Positions 44,166 to 53,508 of a stretch of 64,000 bases of DNA are shown here, piece after piece. Made by a program: the position numbers and the translations under genes. This DNA is from Psychrobacillus psychrodurans (GTDB lineage Bacteria > Bacillota > Bacilli > Bacillales_A > Planococcaceae): the NCBI GenBank assembly GCA_900114885.1, contig FOUN01000003.1:248001-312000 (forward strand). The letters are read 5' to 3'. Within the stretch, counting starts at the first letter, position 1. Each line of letters opens with the position of its first letter. Under the pieces are notes generated by a model. It was not told the DNA's origin and did no database searches. It saw nothing but the letters and a program-made list of their open reading frames with translations.

Positions 44166-46013
44166 ATGATGCCCATGCTTTTAACAGCTTCGACAGAAAT
44201 TCCTGTAGGAAATGATTGGCTGTACGAAGCGAAATATGATGGATTTCGATGCATTTTGGAATGGGATAATGAGCCTTTACTTAAAAGCAGAAACGGAAAA
44301 TTGCTAAACGATATGTTTCCAGAGATTATTAAATTCTGTAATGAAATTTATAATAAAATCAAATCTTTTTTACCACTAACAATGGATGGGGAAATAGTAT
44401 GTTTAATAAATAACTTTCAAAGTGACTTTTCAAAGGTGCAAACTAGAGGAAGAATGCAAAATTTCGAGACCATTAAGAATAATGCAGAAATATTTGCTTG
44501 TCATTATATTGTGTTTGATTTACTCAAATATAAAGGTAAGGATTTAACTAAACTTTCATTGATAAAGCGAAAGCAACAGATGGGTCGACTGTTTAACAAA
44601 GTTCAGTTGCCTATATCTATAAATTATCAAGATATAAATAAGCTACAGATGATTGATGTTTATGAGGAAAATACATTATTGTGGAATACAATAGTCTCAA
44701 ATAATGGGGAAGGCTTAATCGCTAAACAAAAAAGCAGTACATGGAATAGCGCGGAACGCACTAAAAAATGGTTGAAAATTAAAAACTGGAGATTTATTAG
44801 TGTCATTTTAACTAAGTACGATAAAAATAATGGATTTTTTCATGGTGCACTTTATCAAGAGGACTCATTAGTTGAAATCGCTACGTTTCGTCACGGACTA
44901 TCCGAAATGGAGTTAAGTACCTTAACAGAATTATTTCAAACGAATGGAACAAAACTATCCAATAATATTTGGGAGTTAGAACCGTCTATTTGCATAGAAA
45001 TTGCCTGTATTGATTTTGATGGTAAAAAGGTAAGAGAACCAAGATTCCATTCGTTTAATCTGAATAAACCTATACAGGATTGTAATTGGCAACAAATGCA
45101 AAAGCAGTTATATCCTTTACCATCATCTACTAAAATAACACATCCTGATAAACCTATATGGCCAGATGCGGGAATACTAAAAGATGATTACCTTTTATAT
45201 CTACAACGCATATCGCCATATATTTTACCTTTTTTAAAGGATAGGCTTCTTACTGTAATTCGTTTTCCGCATGGTGTAGCAGGTGAAAGCTTCTATCAGA
45301 AAAATAGTCCAGATTATGTTCCGGATTTTGTTATGACAAAGCAAATAGAAGATATTAAATATATTTTATGTAATGATTTAGATACCTTACTTTGGTTAGG
45401 AAACCAGCTTGCATTAGAATTTCATGTTCCTTTTCAAACTGTAAATACGACTAATCCTACAGAGATTGTATTTGACTTGGATCCACCCTCGGTTCATGAG
45501 TTCTCATTAGCAGTGGAAGCTGCTCAACAGATGAAAGTTATATTTGATCAATTTCAGCTTAAATCCTATGTGAAAACCTCTGGTGGAAAAGGAATTCAGA
45601 TATATGTTCCACTAGAGGAGGATAGTTTTTCATATGAAGAAACTGGTATTTTCACTAAGTTTATATCAGAGTTTTTAGTGGAGCAGGAACCAAAATGGTT
45701 CACTACTGAAAGGTTGAAAAAGAACCGTGGGAATAAATTGTATTTGGATTATGTTCAACATAAAGAAGGAAAAACTATCATTTCTCCATTTTCACCAAGA
45801 GGGAATAATTTGGGACTTATTGCGACTCCATTGAAATGGGAGGAGGTTAGAGAGTCCTTGAGACCAGATGAATTTTTGATTCCACATGTGTTAGATCGTA
45901 TAAAATATGAAGGAAATCCTTTTCAAAATTTCCGAGTGGAAACGGAAAATGAAAGATTTGCGATTGTATTAAACCAATTAAAAGAACTTGTAAAAAATAA
46001 GCAGAAATCGTAG
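44166..46013 (+). CDS. ligD: ATP-dependent DNA ligase LigD (ligase-polymerase)
   Basis: A 615-residue LigD of the two-domain B. subtilis type: ligase first, primase-polymerase second, no nuclease domain. The adenylated Lys is in YEAKYDGFR (Lys23), with GEGLIAK and KTKKWLKIKN-like motifs (ERTKKWLKIK) following. The polymerase part (about 325-600) has HPDKPIWP, TNPTEIVFDLDPPS (metal-binding DxD), and SGGKGIQIYVPL. It seals ends held by Ku. GGAGG lies before the tandem ATGs; the first (44166) is used. Confidence 0.93.
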   Translation: MMPMLLTASTEIPVGNDWLYEAKYDGFRCILEWDNEPLLKSRNGKLLNDMFPEIIKFCNEIYNKIKSFLPLTMDGEIVCLINNFQSDFSKVQTRGRMQNFETIKNNAEIFACHYIVFDLLKYKGKDLTKLSLIKRKQQMGRLFNKVQLPISINYQDINKLQMIDVYEENTLLWNTIVSNNGEGLIAKQKSSTWNSAERTKKWLKIKNWRFISVILTKYDKNNGFFHGALYQEDSLVEIATFRHGLSEMELSTLTELFQTNGTKLSNNIWELEPSICIEIACIDFDGKKVREPRFHSFNLNKPIQDCNWQQMQKQLYPLPSSTKITHPDKPIWPDAGILKDDYLLYLQRISPYILPFLKDRLLTVIRFPHGVAGESFYQKNSPDYVPDFVMTKQIEDIKYILCNDLDTLLWLGNQLALEFHVPFQTVNTTNPTEIVFDLDPPSVHEFSLAVEAAQQMKVIFDQFQLKSYVKTSGGKGIQIYVPLEEDSFSYEETGIFTKFISEFLVEQEPKWFTTERLKKNRGNKLYLDYVQHKEGKTIISPFSPRGNNLGLIATPLKWEEVRESLRPDEFLIPHVLDRIKYEGNPFQNFRVETENERFAIVLNQLKELVKNKQKS

Positions 46014-46060
46014 ATGAAAAAACGTACGTTCGCATACACTGTAAAAAGGAGGGAACAATT

Positions 46061-46282
46061 GTGGGAAATGATTTGGTTAAATATTTAAATCGCGGTTGGA
46101 TTGTCGATATGATGTATATCTCAAAAGTTGGTGAAATAAGTAAGCGTAAAATTAGGTTATTAAAAGTACAAGGAGATTTATTCCATGCATACTGTTTTAA
46201 ACAGCATGCGAAACGAACATTTAGAATTGATAATGTGCTAGCAATTGTTCCCATAATAAAACCGGAAAGAGGAACTATATAA
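46061..46282 (+). CDS. Small WYL-like domain protein
   Basis: A 73-residue protein from a GTG with AAAGGAGGG upstream. VDMMYISKVGEISKRKIRLLKVQGDLFHAYCF and RTFRIDNVLAIVPI resemble a minimal WYL domain, an SH3-like fold that binds ligands or nucleic acid, without the helix-turn-helix that usually accompanies it. It lies 47 bases after ligD and may be cotranscribed, but a role in repair is inference. Confidence 0.65.
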   Translation: MGNDLVKYLNRGWIVDMMYISKVGEISKRKIRLLKVQGDLFHAYCFKQHAKRTFRIDNVLAIVPIIKPERGTI

Positions 46283-46360
46283 TTTTCTCCTCTTTTCGTT
46301 CAATGATTAATTGAAAAAAGTTCTCCTGAACCGTATACTAGTTATAAAGGAAGTGGTTAT

Positions 46361-46558
46361 ATGATACATACTAATTGGGCTATAAAGCCAACTATCAAAA
46401 CAGTGACGTGTTCTCATACAGATGCTAAAAAATTTCTTGTGAGTAATGTACTTTCCGTTGGAAAAACATATGAAGTTAAAAATGAAACAGTTGAATTTAT
46501 ATTTGTTATTGACAACTCAGGAAAAGTTGGCGGCTACTACAAAGAATATTTTCAATAA
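46361..46558 (+). CDS. Small conserved protein, DUF6501-like
   Basis: A 65-residue protein beginning MIHTNWAIKPTIKTVTCSHTD, with a C-terminal VIDNSGKVGGYYKEYF. I associate this with a small Bacillales family annotated DUF6501; function unknown. AAAGGAAGTGG precedes the ATG. An adjacent terminator ends the unit. Confidence 0.6.
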   Translation: MIHTNWAIKPTIKTVTCSHTDAKKFLVSNVLSVGKTYEVKNETVEFIFVIDNSGKVGGYYKEYFQ

Positions 46559-46592
46559 AAAAACCGATGTCAACTCATCGGTTTTTTTTCAT
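46556..46592 (+). terminator. Terminator before the MoxR/vWA operon
   Basis: AAAAAAACCGATG pairs with CATCGGTTTTTTTT around a short loop. Confidence 0.85.
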
Positions 46593-46611
46593 AAGGAGAC
46601 AAGAGTAGAAT

Positions 46612-47475
46612 ATGGTAGACATCGTAAAGGTAGAACAACAGAAGAGATTAAATAGAGTACATATTGAACAAGACAGAGCACTTATTGGAGCTGGTGGATA
46701 TCTTTCGCCAGAAGAACATTTACTAGAGGACGTGCTTATCGCTGTTTCTTTAAAAAAGCCAGTTTTGCTAAAAGGTCCAACCGGTGCAGGTAAAACAAAG
46801 CTTGCTGAAACAGTTTCAGCCTTCTTTACTCAGCCGATCCAAAGTATAAACTGTTCGGTGGATTTAGATGCGGAGGCTTTACTAGGATTTAAAACAATCG
46901 TAACTAATGATGGTGTGAGTGAAATTGATTTTGTTGATGGTCCTGTAGTTGAAGCGATGAAAAAAGGACATATTTTATATATCGATGAGATCAATATGGC
47001 TAAATCAGAGACTCTTCCTATATTGCATAGTGTGCTCGATTATAGACGCATGCTAACAAACCCTTTTACTGGAGAAGTTATAAAGGCACATCCTGATTTT
47101 TCGGTGATTTCTGCGATCAATGAAGGTTATATCGGCACAACACCCATGAATGAAGCACTAAAAAATCGTTTCGTAACCTTTTCCGTTCCTTATATTTCCG
47201 GTGAGCATCTTGAAAAACTCTGGCAGGAGATGTTCCCAACAGCACCGAAGACATTACATACTCTTATGTTAAACCTAGCAGATGATTTGATGGAACAAGT
47301 AAAACAAGGCTTGCTTTCAGAGGAAGCGGCATCTATTAGAAGTTTGCTATATGCAACAGAATTGGCGTTATATATGGATCCAATAAGGGCTATAACTTAT
47401 GCTATCGCTGAAAAGCTAGAGGATGACCAAGAAAAACAACTTGTGTTAGCATTGGCTTCTTCTTGGATAAAGTGA
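46612..47475 (+). CDS. yojN: MoxR/NorQ-type AAA ATPase (YojN-like)
   Basis: A 287-residue AAA+ ATPase of the MoxR/NorQ group. Walker A GPTGAGKTK (about residues 56-64), Walker B HILYIDEINMAK, sensor-1 SVISAINEGY, and an Arg-finger region ALKNRFV. Such ATPases pair with vWA proteins to insert metals or assemble complexes. The vWA gene begins 9 bases after the stop. In B. subtilis the pair corresponds to yojN-yojO next to odhAB, also close here. AAGGAG before the ATG. Confidence 0.85.
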   Translation: MVDIVKVEQQKRLNRVHIEQDRALIGAGGYLSPEEHLLEDVLIAVSLKKPVLLKGPTGAGKTKLAETVSAFFTQPIQSINCSVDLDAEALLGFKTIVTNDGVSEIDFVDGPVVEAMKKGHILYIDEINMAKSETLPILHSVLDYRRMLTNPFTGEVIKAHPDFSVISAINEGYIGTTPMNEALKNRFVTFSVPYISGEHLEKLWQEMFPTAPKTLHTLMLNLADDLMEQVKQGLLSEEAASIRSLLYATELALYMDPIRAITYAIAEKLEDDQEKQLVLALASSWIK

Positions 47476-47484
47476 GGGAAATAA

Positions 47485-49368
47485 ATGGATTCAGTTGACA
47501 GGTTTATACAGTTCAATAATGAAACTATTGATGCAAGGCAGCTAATGCATTATGAAAATGTTGCAAAAGCTTTAACAAAAAATACGTTATTAGCAATAAA
47601 TGAACGAAAACTAATCGAATTTCAACCTGTGGATCAAACTATTTCTATAAGTGTGTTTTGGAGACATCGGGATGAACAAGTGATGCATGAAGGTAGATTG
47701 TCCGATATTTTTCTGATGTCAGAAGGATTTTGGAAGTATTTTGATGTGCTAATATGGCAGGATTTTCTAGAAGAAAAACCAACTGAACTATCAAAATTCA
47801 TGGATCAGTTATTATTTTGTATAGAAGAATTTCGACTGGTTGAAGTGGTTCAGGAAAAAAGAGTTGGTACGCAAAAAACATTTAAAACTCGCATAAAAAC
47901 ATATTTGGATTTTCATAAACAGCAGCTACGTGTAAATATACAGAAAGGTTTCTTAGCAGATGCTTTTATCAGTTATTTATATATTTCCCTATATGAGGGC
48001 ACGATGTATGTACAAGGACCAGATTCGTTTAAGATAGCAAATAATATTATTCAAAAAGTATATGAATCTAAAACAACTCAGCAGTCTATTGATTTAGTTT
48101 TTCAGCTGTATTTTCTTTTAAACGAATATGTGAAAGAGGATAGCTTACTGCAATATTACGCAATTATTTCTTACACCAGTTTACCACCAAAGGATTTTCA
48201 TTATCATAGAGGGGTAAAAAACGCTGAACTCGGTGAAGAAGATAAGAAAGATACGATTGAAGAGATATTTAGATCTTGGCATCGGGAAAATGAGCAGGAG
48301 AATGGAGTCCACCTTCAATATGAACTTGAGCATGGAAGAGATGGAAAAGCAGAACAAGCCATTGAGGCTGAGGAAGGACAAGAAGGTCATGAGATTACGA
48401 TGACTGGTAAAGGCCAATCTAGCGGAAATAGTAAGGTAGGACAGGTGGATCAATCCTCTAATGATCAATCCAGTGATTTGAAAAAAGCTGGTAAGTCTTT
48501 CGGTAAAGAACATATAAACGTCGTTTATAAGGAACAGCGTATTGCAATCACTGACGCTTCTGACAATAAGAATCTACTATACAAGTATCGTCAGGAGCAT
48601 GCACCATTTCTAAAGGCTTTTGTGCAAGAAATGAAAAAACGTTTAGATCAAAAGCGAATAGATAAGCGTACAAACCTTACAAAAGGGAGATTATCTACAA
48701 AATTGACGCCTCTTTGGACAGATGAAAGACCTAAACCTTTTTATAAAAAAGATGCTCCGAGTATCCAGTTAAATGCCGTATTTGGTTTGTTAGTAGACGG
48801 ATCTGCTTCTATGCAAGACAAAATGGATGAAACTAAAAAGGCAGTTTTACTTTTTCATGATGTATTAAGAGAGCTGAAAATTACGCATGAAATTGTACTT
48901 CATTATGAAGATGCCTATGAAGCAACGGAAACTTCCCAACCAAACGCATTTGAATGGATTCATAAGTTAGAGGATGGTCAAATGGATAACGGTTTAGACA
49001 TTCTTTCCATGATTGCCCATGAAGATAACAGAGATGGCTTTGCAATAAGATGGCTGGGGAAACGATTAGAGAATAGAGCAGAGAATCATAAGTTCCTGCT
49101 TGTATTTTCGGATGGGGAACCCTCTGCATTTGGTTATGCCCAGAATGGTATTATGGATACCGCAGAAGCAGTGTTAGAGCAAGAGCAGCTTGGTATAAAC
49201 GTTTTACATCTATTTTTAAATGATCATGAGGCTACAGAGGAGCAATTGAATTTGTTTCGCTTAATTTTTGGCAAGAAATCAGCAACTGCTTCTTCCTTAG
49301 AAAAGTTTTCCGAGGAAACACTTAGATTACTACGCAAAATGCTCCATCTTGTTGTGCAAGGTTCCTAA
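47485..49368 (+). CDS. yojO: vWA domain protein (NorD/YojO-like)
   Basis: A 627-residue partner of the MoxR ATPase. The C-terminal vWA domain (about 430-620) has the metal-ion MIDAS motif LLVDGSASM (DxSxS) plus FSDGEPSAFG. The N-terminal about 250 residues are helical, followed by a long Glu/Gly/Gln/Ser-rich low-complexity region (about 265-350). This is the NorD/CobT-like arrangement. The pair is likely to load a cofactor into an unknown client. AGTGAGGG lies before the ATG. Confidence 0.85.
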   Translation: MDSVDRFIQFNNETIDARQLMHYENVAKALTKNTLLAINERKLIEFQPVDQTISISVFWRHRDEQVMHEGRLSDIFLMSEGFWKYFDVLIWQDFLEEKPTELSKFMDQLLFCIEEFRLVEVVQEKRVGTQKTFKTRIKTYLDFHKQQLRVNIQKGFLADAFISYLYISLYEGTMYVQGPDSFKIANNIIQKVYESKTTQQSIDLVFQLYFLLNEYVKEDSLLQYYAIISYTSLPPKDFHYHRGVKNAELGEEDKKDTIEEIFRSWHRENEQENGVHLQYELEHGRDGKAEQAIEAEEGQEGHEITMTGKGQSSGNSKVGQVDQSSNDQSSDLKKAGKSFGKEHINVVYKEQRIAITDASDNKNLLYKYRQEHAPFLKAFVQEMKKRLDQKRIDKRTNLTKGRLSTKLTPLWTDERPKPFYKKDAPSIQLNAVFGLLVDGSASMQDKMDETKKAVLLFHDVLRELKITHEIVLHYEDAYEATETSQPNAFEWIHKLEDGQMDNGLDILSMIAHEDNRDGFAIRWLGKRLENRAENHKFLLVFSDGEPSAFGYAQNGIMDTAEAVLEQEQLGINVLHLFLNDHEATEEQLNLFRLIFGKKSATASSLEKFSEETLRLLRKMLHLVVQGS

Positions 49369-49522
49369 GAAAATAGTGAATTACTGTTAGAGAGAGCTTA
49401 GTATGTTTATGACCCGGAAAATAGGGAATAAATATAATCGAGGATTTTTCTCGGCAATTTTGTTTCTCTAAAAAAATAAAAAAACCGAGCAAAATACAAT
49501 TTTGGAAGGAGAAATGTTCCGA

Positions 49523-50095
49523 ATGAATTGGTATGAAAAGCTCAATCAATACTTTCCGGTCGATGAGATGAAATCAAGAGATCATATGGAAACACTTTTA
49601 GCTGAAAAGGGAAATGTTTATATAAAAGATGAGGGGCCAAAGCATGTATTAATGTACGTTGAATTTGAGAACTTTGTCTTTGTGGATTATTTATTTGTTT
49701 CTAAGGAAGCTCGGGGAGAAGGCCTTGGACGGAAATTATTGAATCAATTAAAAGAAAAAAATAAGGTAATTCTATTGGAAGTAGAGCCTATTAACTACGA
49801 AGATTCGGATTCAGAAAAACGTCTAAGATTTTATGCACGTGAAGAATTCAAACATGCTACCCGTATTGGTTATTCAAGACGTTCTCTTGCAACAGGTGAA
49901 AATACTATTTTGGAAATTTTATATTGGTCGCCATCAGATGAAGATGAGTATGCAATTTATGAAGCAATGAAATGGACGTACGAAAATATCCACACGTATA
50001 AAGATGAGGATTTTTATGGTGATTCCTATGATGCTTCCCATGAAGTAATAGTTTTTAATGAAGAGAGTAAGAAAAACATGTTAAAGTCATTCTGA
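49523..50095 (+). CDS. GNAT-family N-acetyltransferase
   Basis: About 190 residues with a classical acetyl-CoA motif (LFVSKEARGEGLGRKLLNQL) and the following KVILLEVEPINY strand. A C-terminal extension (about residues 130-190) rich in Tyr/Asp/Glu follows the domain. The start is uncertain: GGAAGGAG lies 12 bases before the ATG at 49523 and only 3 before an ATG at 49514. The substrate is unknown. It ends in a long hairpin terminator. Confidence 0.8.
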   Translation: MNWYEKLNQYFPVDEMKSRDHMETLLAEKGNVYIKDEGPKHVLMYVEFENFVFVDYLFVSKEARGEGLGRKLLNQLKEKNKVILLEVEPINYEDSDSEKRLRFYAREEFKHATRIGYSRRSLATGENTILEILYWSPSDEDEYAIYEAMKWTYENIHTYKDEDFYGDSYDASHEVIVFNEESKKNMLKSF

Positions 50096-50110
50096 AGATT
50101 ATTGCGACAT

Positions 50111-50161
50111 AAAAAAGAATTCATTTAAAATCAAGATGATTTTAAAATGAATTCTTTTTAT
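50111..50161. terminator. Bidirectional terminator
   Basis: AAAAGAATTCATTT-AAAATCA pairs with TGATTTTAAAATGAATTCTTTT, between the GNAT gene and the minus-strand telA gene. Confidence 0.85.
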
Positions 50162-50201
50162 TTGTGGTATATGTGTTATCAAATCAACGGCGCTTCATAT
50201 A

Positions 50202-51389
50202 TTAGGAAGAGCGGTTTTTAGACTGGTCAGCTATAAGAAGAAGACGTTGTTTCAATTCTTCTTCCATACGACCAATTTCTATTTCTGCCGCTTTACGTTT
50301 TACGCGTCCATCTGCTTGTATACGCATAGTTTCTTCAATTGTTTGTAATAAGTTTTCCTGAGTTTTTTTCAATGTATCGATTTCTACAATACCTCGTTCA
50401 TTTTCTTTTGCGGTTTCAATGCTATTAACTTTTAGCATCTCAGAGTTTTTAAGTAATAGGTCATTCGTTGTTTGAGTTACTTGTTTTTGTGCAGCAACAG
50501 CTTTTTGCTGCCGATTTAAAGTTAAAGCTATAGCGATTTGATTTTTCCAAAGTGGGATAGATGTCATAATAGATGACTGTATTTTTTCGGCAAGTGTTTG
50601 GTTTGTTTGTTGGATCATACGTATTTGTGGTGCACTTTGAATTGTTATTTGTCGAGATAACTGCAAATCATAAACTCTCTTTTCTAATCGGTCTACAAAT
50701 TGAGCCATGTCATTTACTTCTTGAAATGCCATTTGATCATTAGATAGCTCTGCTTTACGCCTTAACTCTGGAATAGTGACGTTTACTATATCATCTCGCT
50801 TTAATTCTGCTGCAGCAATGTAGACGTTTAATGCCTGGAAATAAGTTTTATTTTGATCGTAGAGTTTATTGAGCATTTGAACATCCTCAACAAGTCCCCG
50901 TTTGGAATGCTCCAATTGAATACCAATACGGTCTACTTGTGTACTAAGTTTCTGATACTTAGTCATTAGTTCTTGAACGGAGCGATTGACACGACTAAAC
51001 AATTTTTTAATACCCGACTTTTTCTCGGTGGATAGCTCCTCTGGATTAATCTCAGATAATTTTTTCATTAAATCACTTAAAATATCTCCAACAGGCCCTA
51101 TATCCTTCTTTTGAACATGATCTAACATTTGGTGAGAAAACCGTGTAAGCTCCGACTGTGCATTAGCACCATAAGTTAGAATGGCTTCATAGTCACCAGC
51201 AGGAATCTGCTCTGCTAATTGTCGAGCCTTTTGTTGTTCCGCTTCTGTTAATCGATCTATCAATTTAGTTGGAGTAGCTTCTGTTTCTGTAGAAGCTGCT
51301 TGTGTTTTAGTAGTATCCAAATTAAATGGACTAGATAATAATTCGTCCATTAATATATCTTCACTTGTATTCGATAACTTTTCGCTCAT
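50202..51389 (-). CDS. yaaN: Toxic anion resistance protein TelA family (YaaN)
   Basis: A 395-residue largely alpha-helical cytoplasmic protein of the TelA family, with long coiled-coil stretches and the characteristic [19 protein letters not shown] and [21 protein letters not shown] near the C-terminus. Linked to resistance to tellurite and envelope-targeting peptides in other species; the mechanism is unsettled. Its ATG overlaps the end of xpaC by 29 bases, with GGAG inside xpaC. The xpaC-yaaN pair is the known Bacillus arrangement. Confidence 0.88.
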   Translation of the reverse strand: MSEKLSNTSEDILMDELLSSPFNLDTTKTQAASTETEATPTKLIDRLTEAEQQKARQLAEQIPAGDYEAILTYGANAQSELTRFSHQMLDHVQKKDIGPVGDILSDLMKKLSEINPEELSTEKKSGIKKLFSRVNRSVQELMTKYQKLSTQVDRIGIQLEHSKRGLVEDVQMLNKLYDQNKTYFQALNVYIAAAELKRDDIVNVTIPELRRKAELSNDQMAFQEVNDMAQFVDRLEKRVYDLQLSRQITIQSAPQIRMIQQTNQTLAEKIQSSIMTSIPLWKNQIAIALTLNRQQKAVAAQKQVTQTTNDLLLKNSEMLKVNSIETAKENERGIVEIDTLKKTQENLLQTIEETMRIQADGRVKRKAAEIEIGRMEEELKQRLLLIADQSKNRSS

Positions 51390-52038
51390 CTTCTGATTCT
51401 CCTTCTAAATATAAAGGTTTTTCCTTTGTTTTAACGGATAATTTTGCAAAGTCTAATTCCATCTTAAGGTGCTCTACATCAGAGGCAAGTACATTGTTTA
51501 AATCATCTTCCATGACTGTACTAATTGATTCTAATGTATCTCTTGTATCTTGTAATGCTAACTTCATATCCTTGTTTTTCACCGGTTGTGAAACTAGTAG
51601 CGTATATTTTGACGTTAGTTCTACAGCCGAATCTAAATGTGCATAAAAGAAATTTTCTGCCTGATAAAATTTCTTCGGATTAGATTTAACAAGTGATATA
51701 ATTCGTTTCGCTAATCGATTCATCTCAAATAATTGTTTAAACGAACTAATAGAACGTACCTTCAAATATTGACTATTTAGCGCTTTTATCTTTTTATTTG
51801 CTTCTTTTAATTGCTGTTGGATATGGAAATACTCAGAAAGGGTCATTTGATGTTTTTTCATAATTCTTCTTTGTTGTATTTTCTTTATCGCAAAATTAGT
51901 GACAATATATACACCTATAGCTAAAGCGGAACTCCAAAAAAATCCACTTTCGATTGAAAAAAAGAAAACAAACCAAGAAGTTATCATGATCGGTATATTT
52001 AAGCAATGGCGTATGAAGGTTTGAATTACTTCACTCAT
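51361..52038 (-). CDS. xpaC: XpaC family membrane protein
   Basis: A 225-residue protein with two N-terminal membrane helices (about residues 14-50) and a helical cytoplasmic domain. The family is annotated as 5-bromo-4-chloroindolyl phosphate hydrolysis protein from an early B. subtilis plate phenotype, although no phosphatase motif is evident. AAAGGAGGTAAC gives a very strong ribosome binding site at the ATG (52038). Coupled to the downstream telA-like gene. Confidence 0.85.
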   Translation of the reverse strand: MSEVIQTFIRHCLNIPIMITSWFVFFFSIESGFFWSSALAIGVYIVTNFAIKKIQQRRIMKKHQMTLSEYFHIQQQLKEANKKIKALNSQYLKVRSISSFKQLFEMNRLAKRIISLVKSNPKKFYQAENFFYAHLDSAVELTSKYTLLVSQPVKNKDMKLALQDTRDTLESISTVMEDDLNNVLASDVEHLKMELDFAKLSVKTKEKPLYLEGESEDERKVIEYK

Positions 52039-52063
52039 GATGTTACCTCCTTTTATCCCGTAT

Positions 52064-52135
52064 TAACGGGCAATAATTATCCCACTTAAAGTTTTGGGCC
52101 AAAGTACCAAGCATTAGTGGGAGATAACTGCCCGT
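52064..52135. repeat. Large imperfect inverted repeat upstream of xpaC
   Basis: ACGGGCAATAATTATCCCACT (from 52066) and TTAGTGGGAGATAACTGCCCGT (52114-52135) pair over about 20 positions with small bulges, around a 25-base loop. It continues into hairpin element copy 2 at 52159, and the two together look like one dispersed intergenic element. Confidence 0.65.
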
Positions 52136-52158
52136 AAAAGCCTGAATGGCTCAACTGA

Positions 52159-52204
52159 CAATCAGTGGGTTTGAAAAACCCCATCGATTGAAGTTTCACT
52201 TTTT
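52159..52204 (+). repeat. Hairpin element, copy 2
   Basis: CAATCAGTGGGTTT pairs with AACCCCATCGATTG around GAAA; then AAGTTTCACTTTTT. The outer CAATCAGTGGG and the tail AAGTTTCACTTTTT are the same as in copy 1 (19050-19099), while the inner stem differs but still pairs. Confidence 0.7.
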
Positions 52205-52256
52205 CTATACTATTATATACGATTCAACCAGAAGAAGGTTTCATTAACATAAAGAT

Positions 52257-52538
52257 TTAAACGATATCTGACTCCATTGTGGTATAACCTTTTAAATCAT
52301 CATAGAATTCAATACTAAATGCATTTGTTTGAGATAAAGGTGAAACACCTTTTTGAATATATTCTAAAAACTCTTCTAACTGTTCTGAATCGCCTTCTAT
52401 ATCAATAACGATAAGTTTGTCGTTCGTCTGTTTGCAGCTACCTTTTAATCCAAGTGATTGAGCTTTTTGTTTCACTAGAAATCGAAAACCTACTCCATCC
52501 ACATCCCCGTGCATTTGAATAAAAGCTCGCTTTTTCAT
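52257..52538 (-). CDS. acyP: Acylphosphatase-like protein with altered active site
   Basis: A 93-residue ferredoxin-fold acylphosphatase. The phosphate-binding loop Arg is kept in GDVDGVGFRFLV (usual form VQGVGFR). The catalytic Asn, normally in a V-(R/Q)-N-x-x-D-G stretch after GWV, is not present: the corresponding segment reads GSCKQTNDKLI, with Gln or Lys at the expected place and the DG turn lost. It may be weak or repurposed. AGGAG lies before the ATG at 52538. Confidence 0.8.
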   Translation of the reverse strand: MKKRAFIQMHGDVDGVGFRFLVKQKAQSLGLKGSCKQTNDKLIVIDIEGDSEQLEEFLEYIQKGVSPLSQTNAFSIEFYDDLKGYTTMESDIV

Positions 52539-52692
52539 AACTAAGTCTCCTAACTTGTAAATAATAATGGTATCTATAACTTAACTGAAAAAGTAGGAAT
52601 TTTCAATTTATAAATTCCTAAGCCGTTTAAGTAGACATTTTATATTGGAGAAGTAAAATATGAGTTAATAAAAAATGTTAGAGGCGATGAAA

Positions 52693-52980
52693 ATGTATGA
52701 AGTAATTTACATGAAGGCAGACTACGAGCCCTGGTGGCTTTTTGAAGGTTGGGAACAGTATATCGTAGAAAAGCATGTTTTTGAAAATGAAGCAGAGGCA
52801 AAATCCTTTTTAGATAGTAAACTCGTGGAATTGCGGGAGATGTTTCCAAAAGAAACAAATAAGGATGAGAAATACTGGGCTTTTTGGTCAGAAAAAGAGG
52901 TATGTTTTTGTGATTCTTGTGACGATGATTTACAAATATATCATGGACTAATATGGAATGAAATGCAACAAACTATTTAG
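52693..52980 (+). CDS. DUF1033 family protein
   Basis: A 95-residue protein starting MYEVIYMKADYEPWWLFEGW, the hallmark of DUF1033, which is conserved in Firmicutes with unknown function. A CFCDSCDDD cluster near the C-terminus may bind metal. GAGG lies 8 bases before the ATG at 52693; earlier in-frame ATGs at 52675 and 52687 overlap this site. It is followed by the promoter of the cold-shock gene. Confidence 0.85.
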   Translation: MYEVIYMKADYEPWWLFEGWEQYIVEKHVFENEAEAKSFLDSKLVELREMFPKETNKDEKYWAFWSEKEVCFCDSCDDDLQIYHGLIWNEMQQTI

Positions 52981-52997
52981 AATTGCGAAAATATTCA

Positions 52998-53025
52998 TTG
53001 ACTAAATTCTAGCAACTGATATAAT
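52998..53025 (+). promoter_or_regulatory. Sigma-A promoter of the second cold-shock gene
   Basis: TTGACT (52998-53003), a 16-base spacer, TATAAT (53020-53025). A transcript starting near 53032 would have a leader of about 125 bases, including the hairpin at 53063-53120. Confidence 0.75.
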
Positions 53026-53062
53026 TTAATTAACAATTTAAGTGAAAAATACCGTATTAATT

Positions 53063-53126
53063 ATTCACATATCCTATGAAGTGATCGATGTGAGATCGGT
53101 ACTTCATGGAATATGTGAATTTTTTT
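53063..53126 (+). promoter_or_regulatory. Terminator-like hairpin in the cold-shock gene leader
   Basis: A 20-bp stem (53063-53082 with 53101-53120, one mismatch and one wobble) is followed directly by seven T residues. It has the shape of an intrinsic terminator, but lies between the promoter at 52998 and the coding region at 53159. It could end the DUF1033 transcript or attenuate the cold-shock mRNA. Confidence 0.7.
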
Positions 53127-53158
53127 CACGTATTGATTAATTTTTTGGAGGTAATAGA

Positions 53159-53359
53159 ATGAAACAAGGCACAGTTAAATGGTTTAACGCAGAAAAAGGT
53201 TTTGGTTTTATCGAAGTAGAGGGTGAAAACGACGTATTCGTACACTTCTCAGCAATTCAAGGAGAAGGCTTCAAATCACTTGAAGAAGGACAAAAAGTTG
53301 AATTTGAAGTAGTTGAAGGTAACCGCGGACCTCAAGCTGCAAACGTTACAAAACTATAA
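53159..53359 (+). CDS. cspA: Cold-shock protein (CspA family)
   Basis: A 66-residue cold-shock domain protein with RNP1 KGFGFIEV and RNP2 DVFVHF intact and the family tail [17 protein letters not shown] precedes the ATG. It is about 75 percent identical by eye to the paralogue at 1249 but has a long structured leader, as seen for cold-inducible csp mRNAs. A strong terminator follows. Confidence 0.95.
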   Translation: MKQGTVKWFNAEKGFGFIEVEGENDVFVHFSAIQGEGFKSLEEGQKVEFEVVEGNRGPQAANVTKL

Positions 53360-53365
53360 GAGTAC

Positions 53366-53400
53366 AGAGAAGTACACCGTTAGGGTGTGCTTCTTTTTCA
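53366..53400 (+). terminator. Terminator after cspA
   Basis: AGAAGTACACC pairs with GGTGTGCTTCT (one G-U), then a T run. Confidence 0.85.
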
Positions 53401-53508
53401 CATTTTATAGTTTTATACATACTCAGATAGATTAAATATTAGTAGGTTTAATTATTTTCACCGAGGGTATAAAGAGCTTAGTTTATTATTTTCATAGGGG
53501 GAATAATT

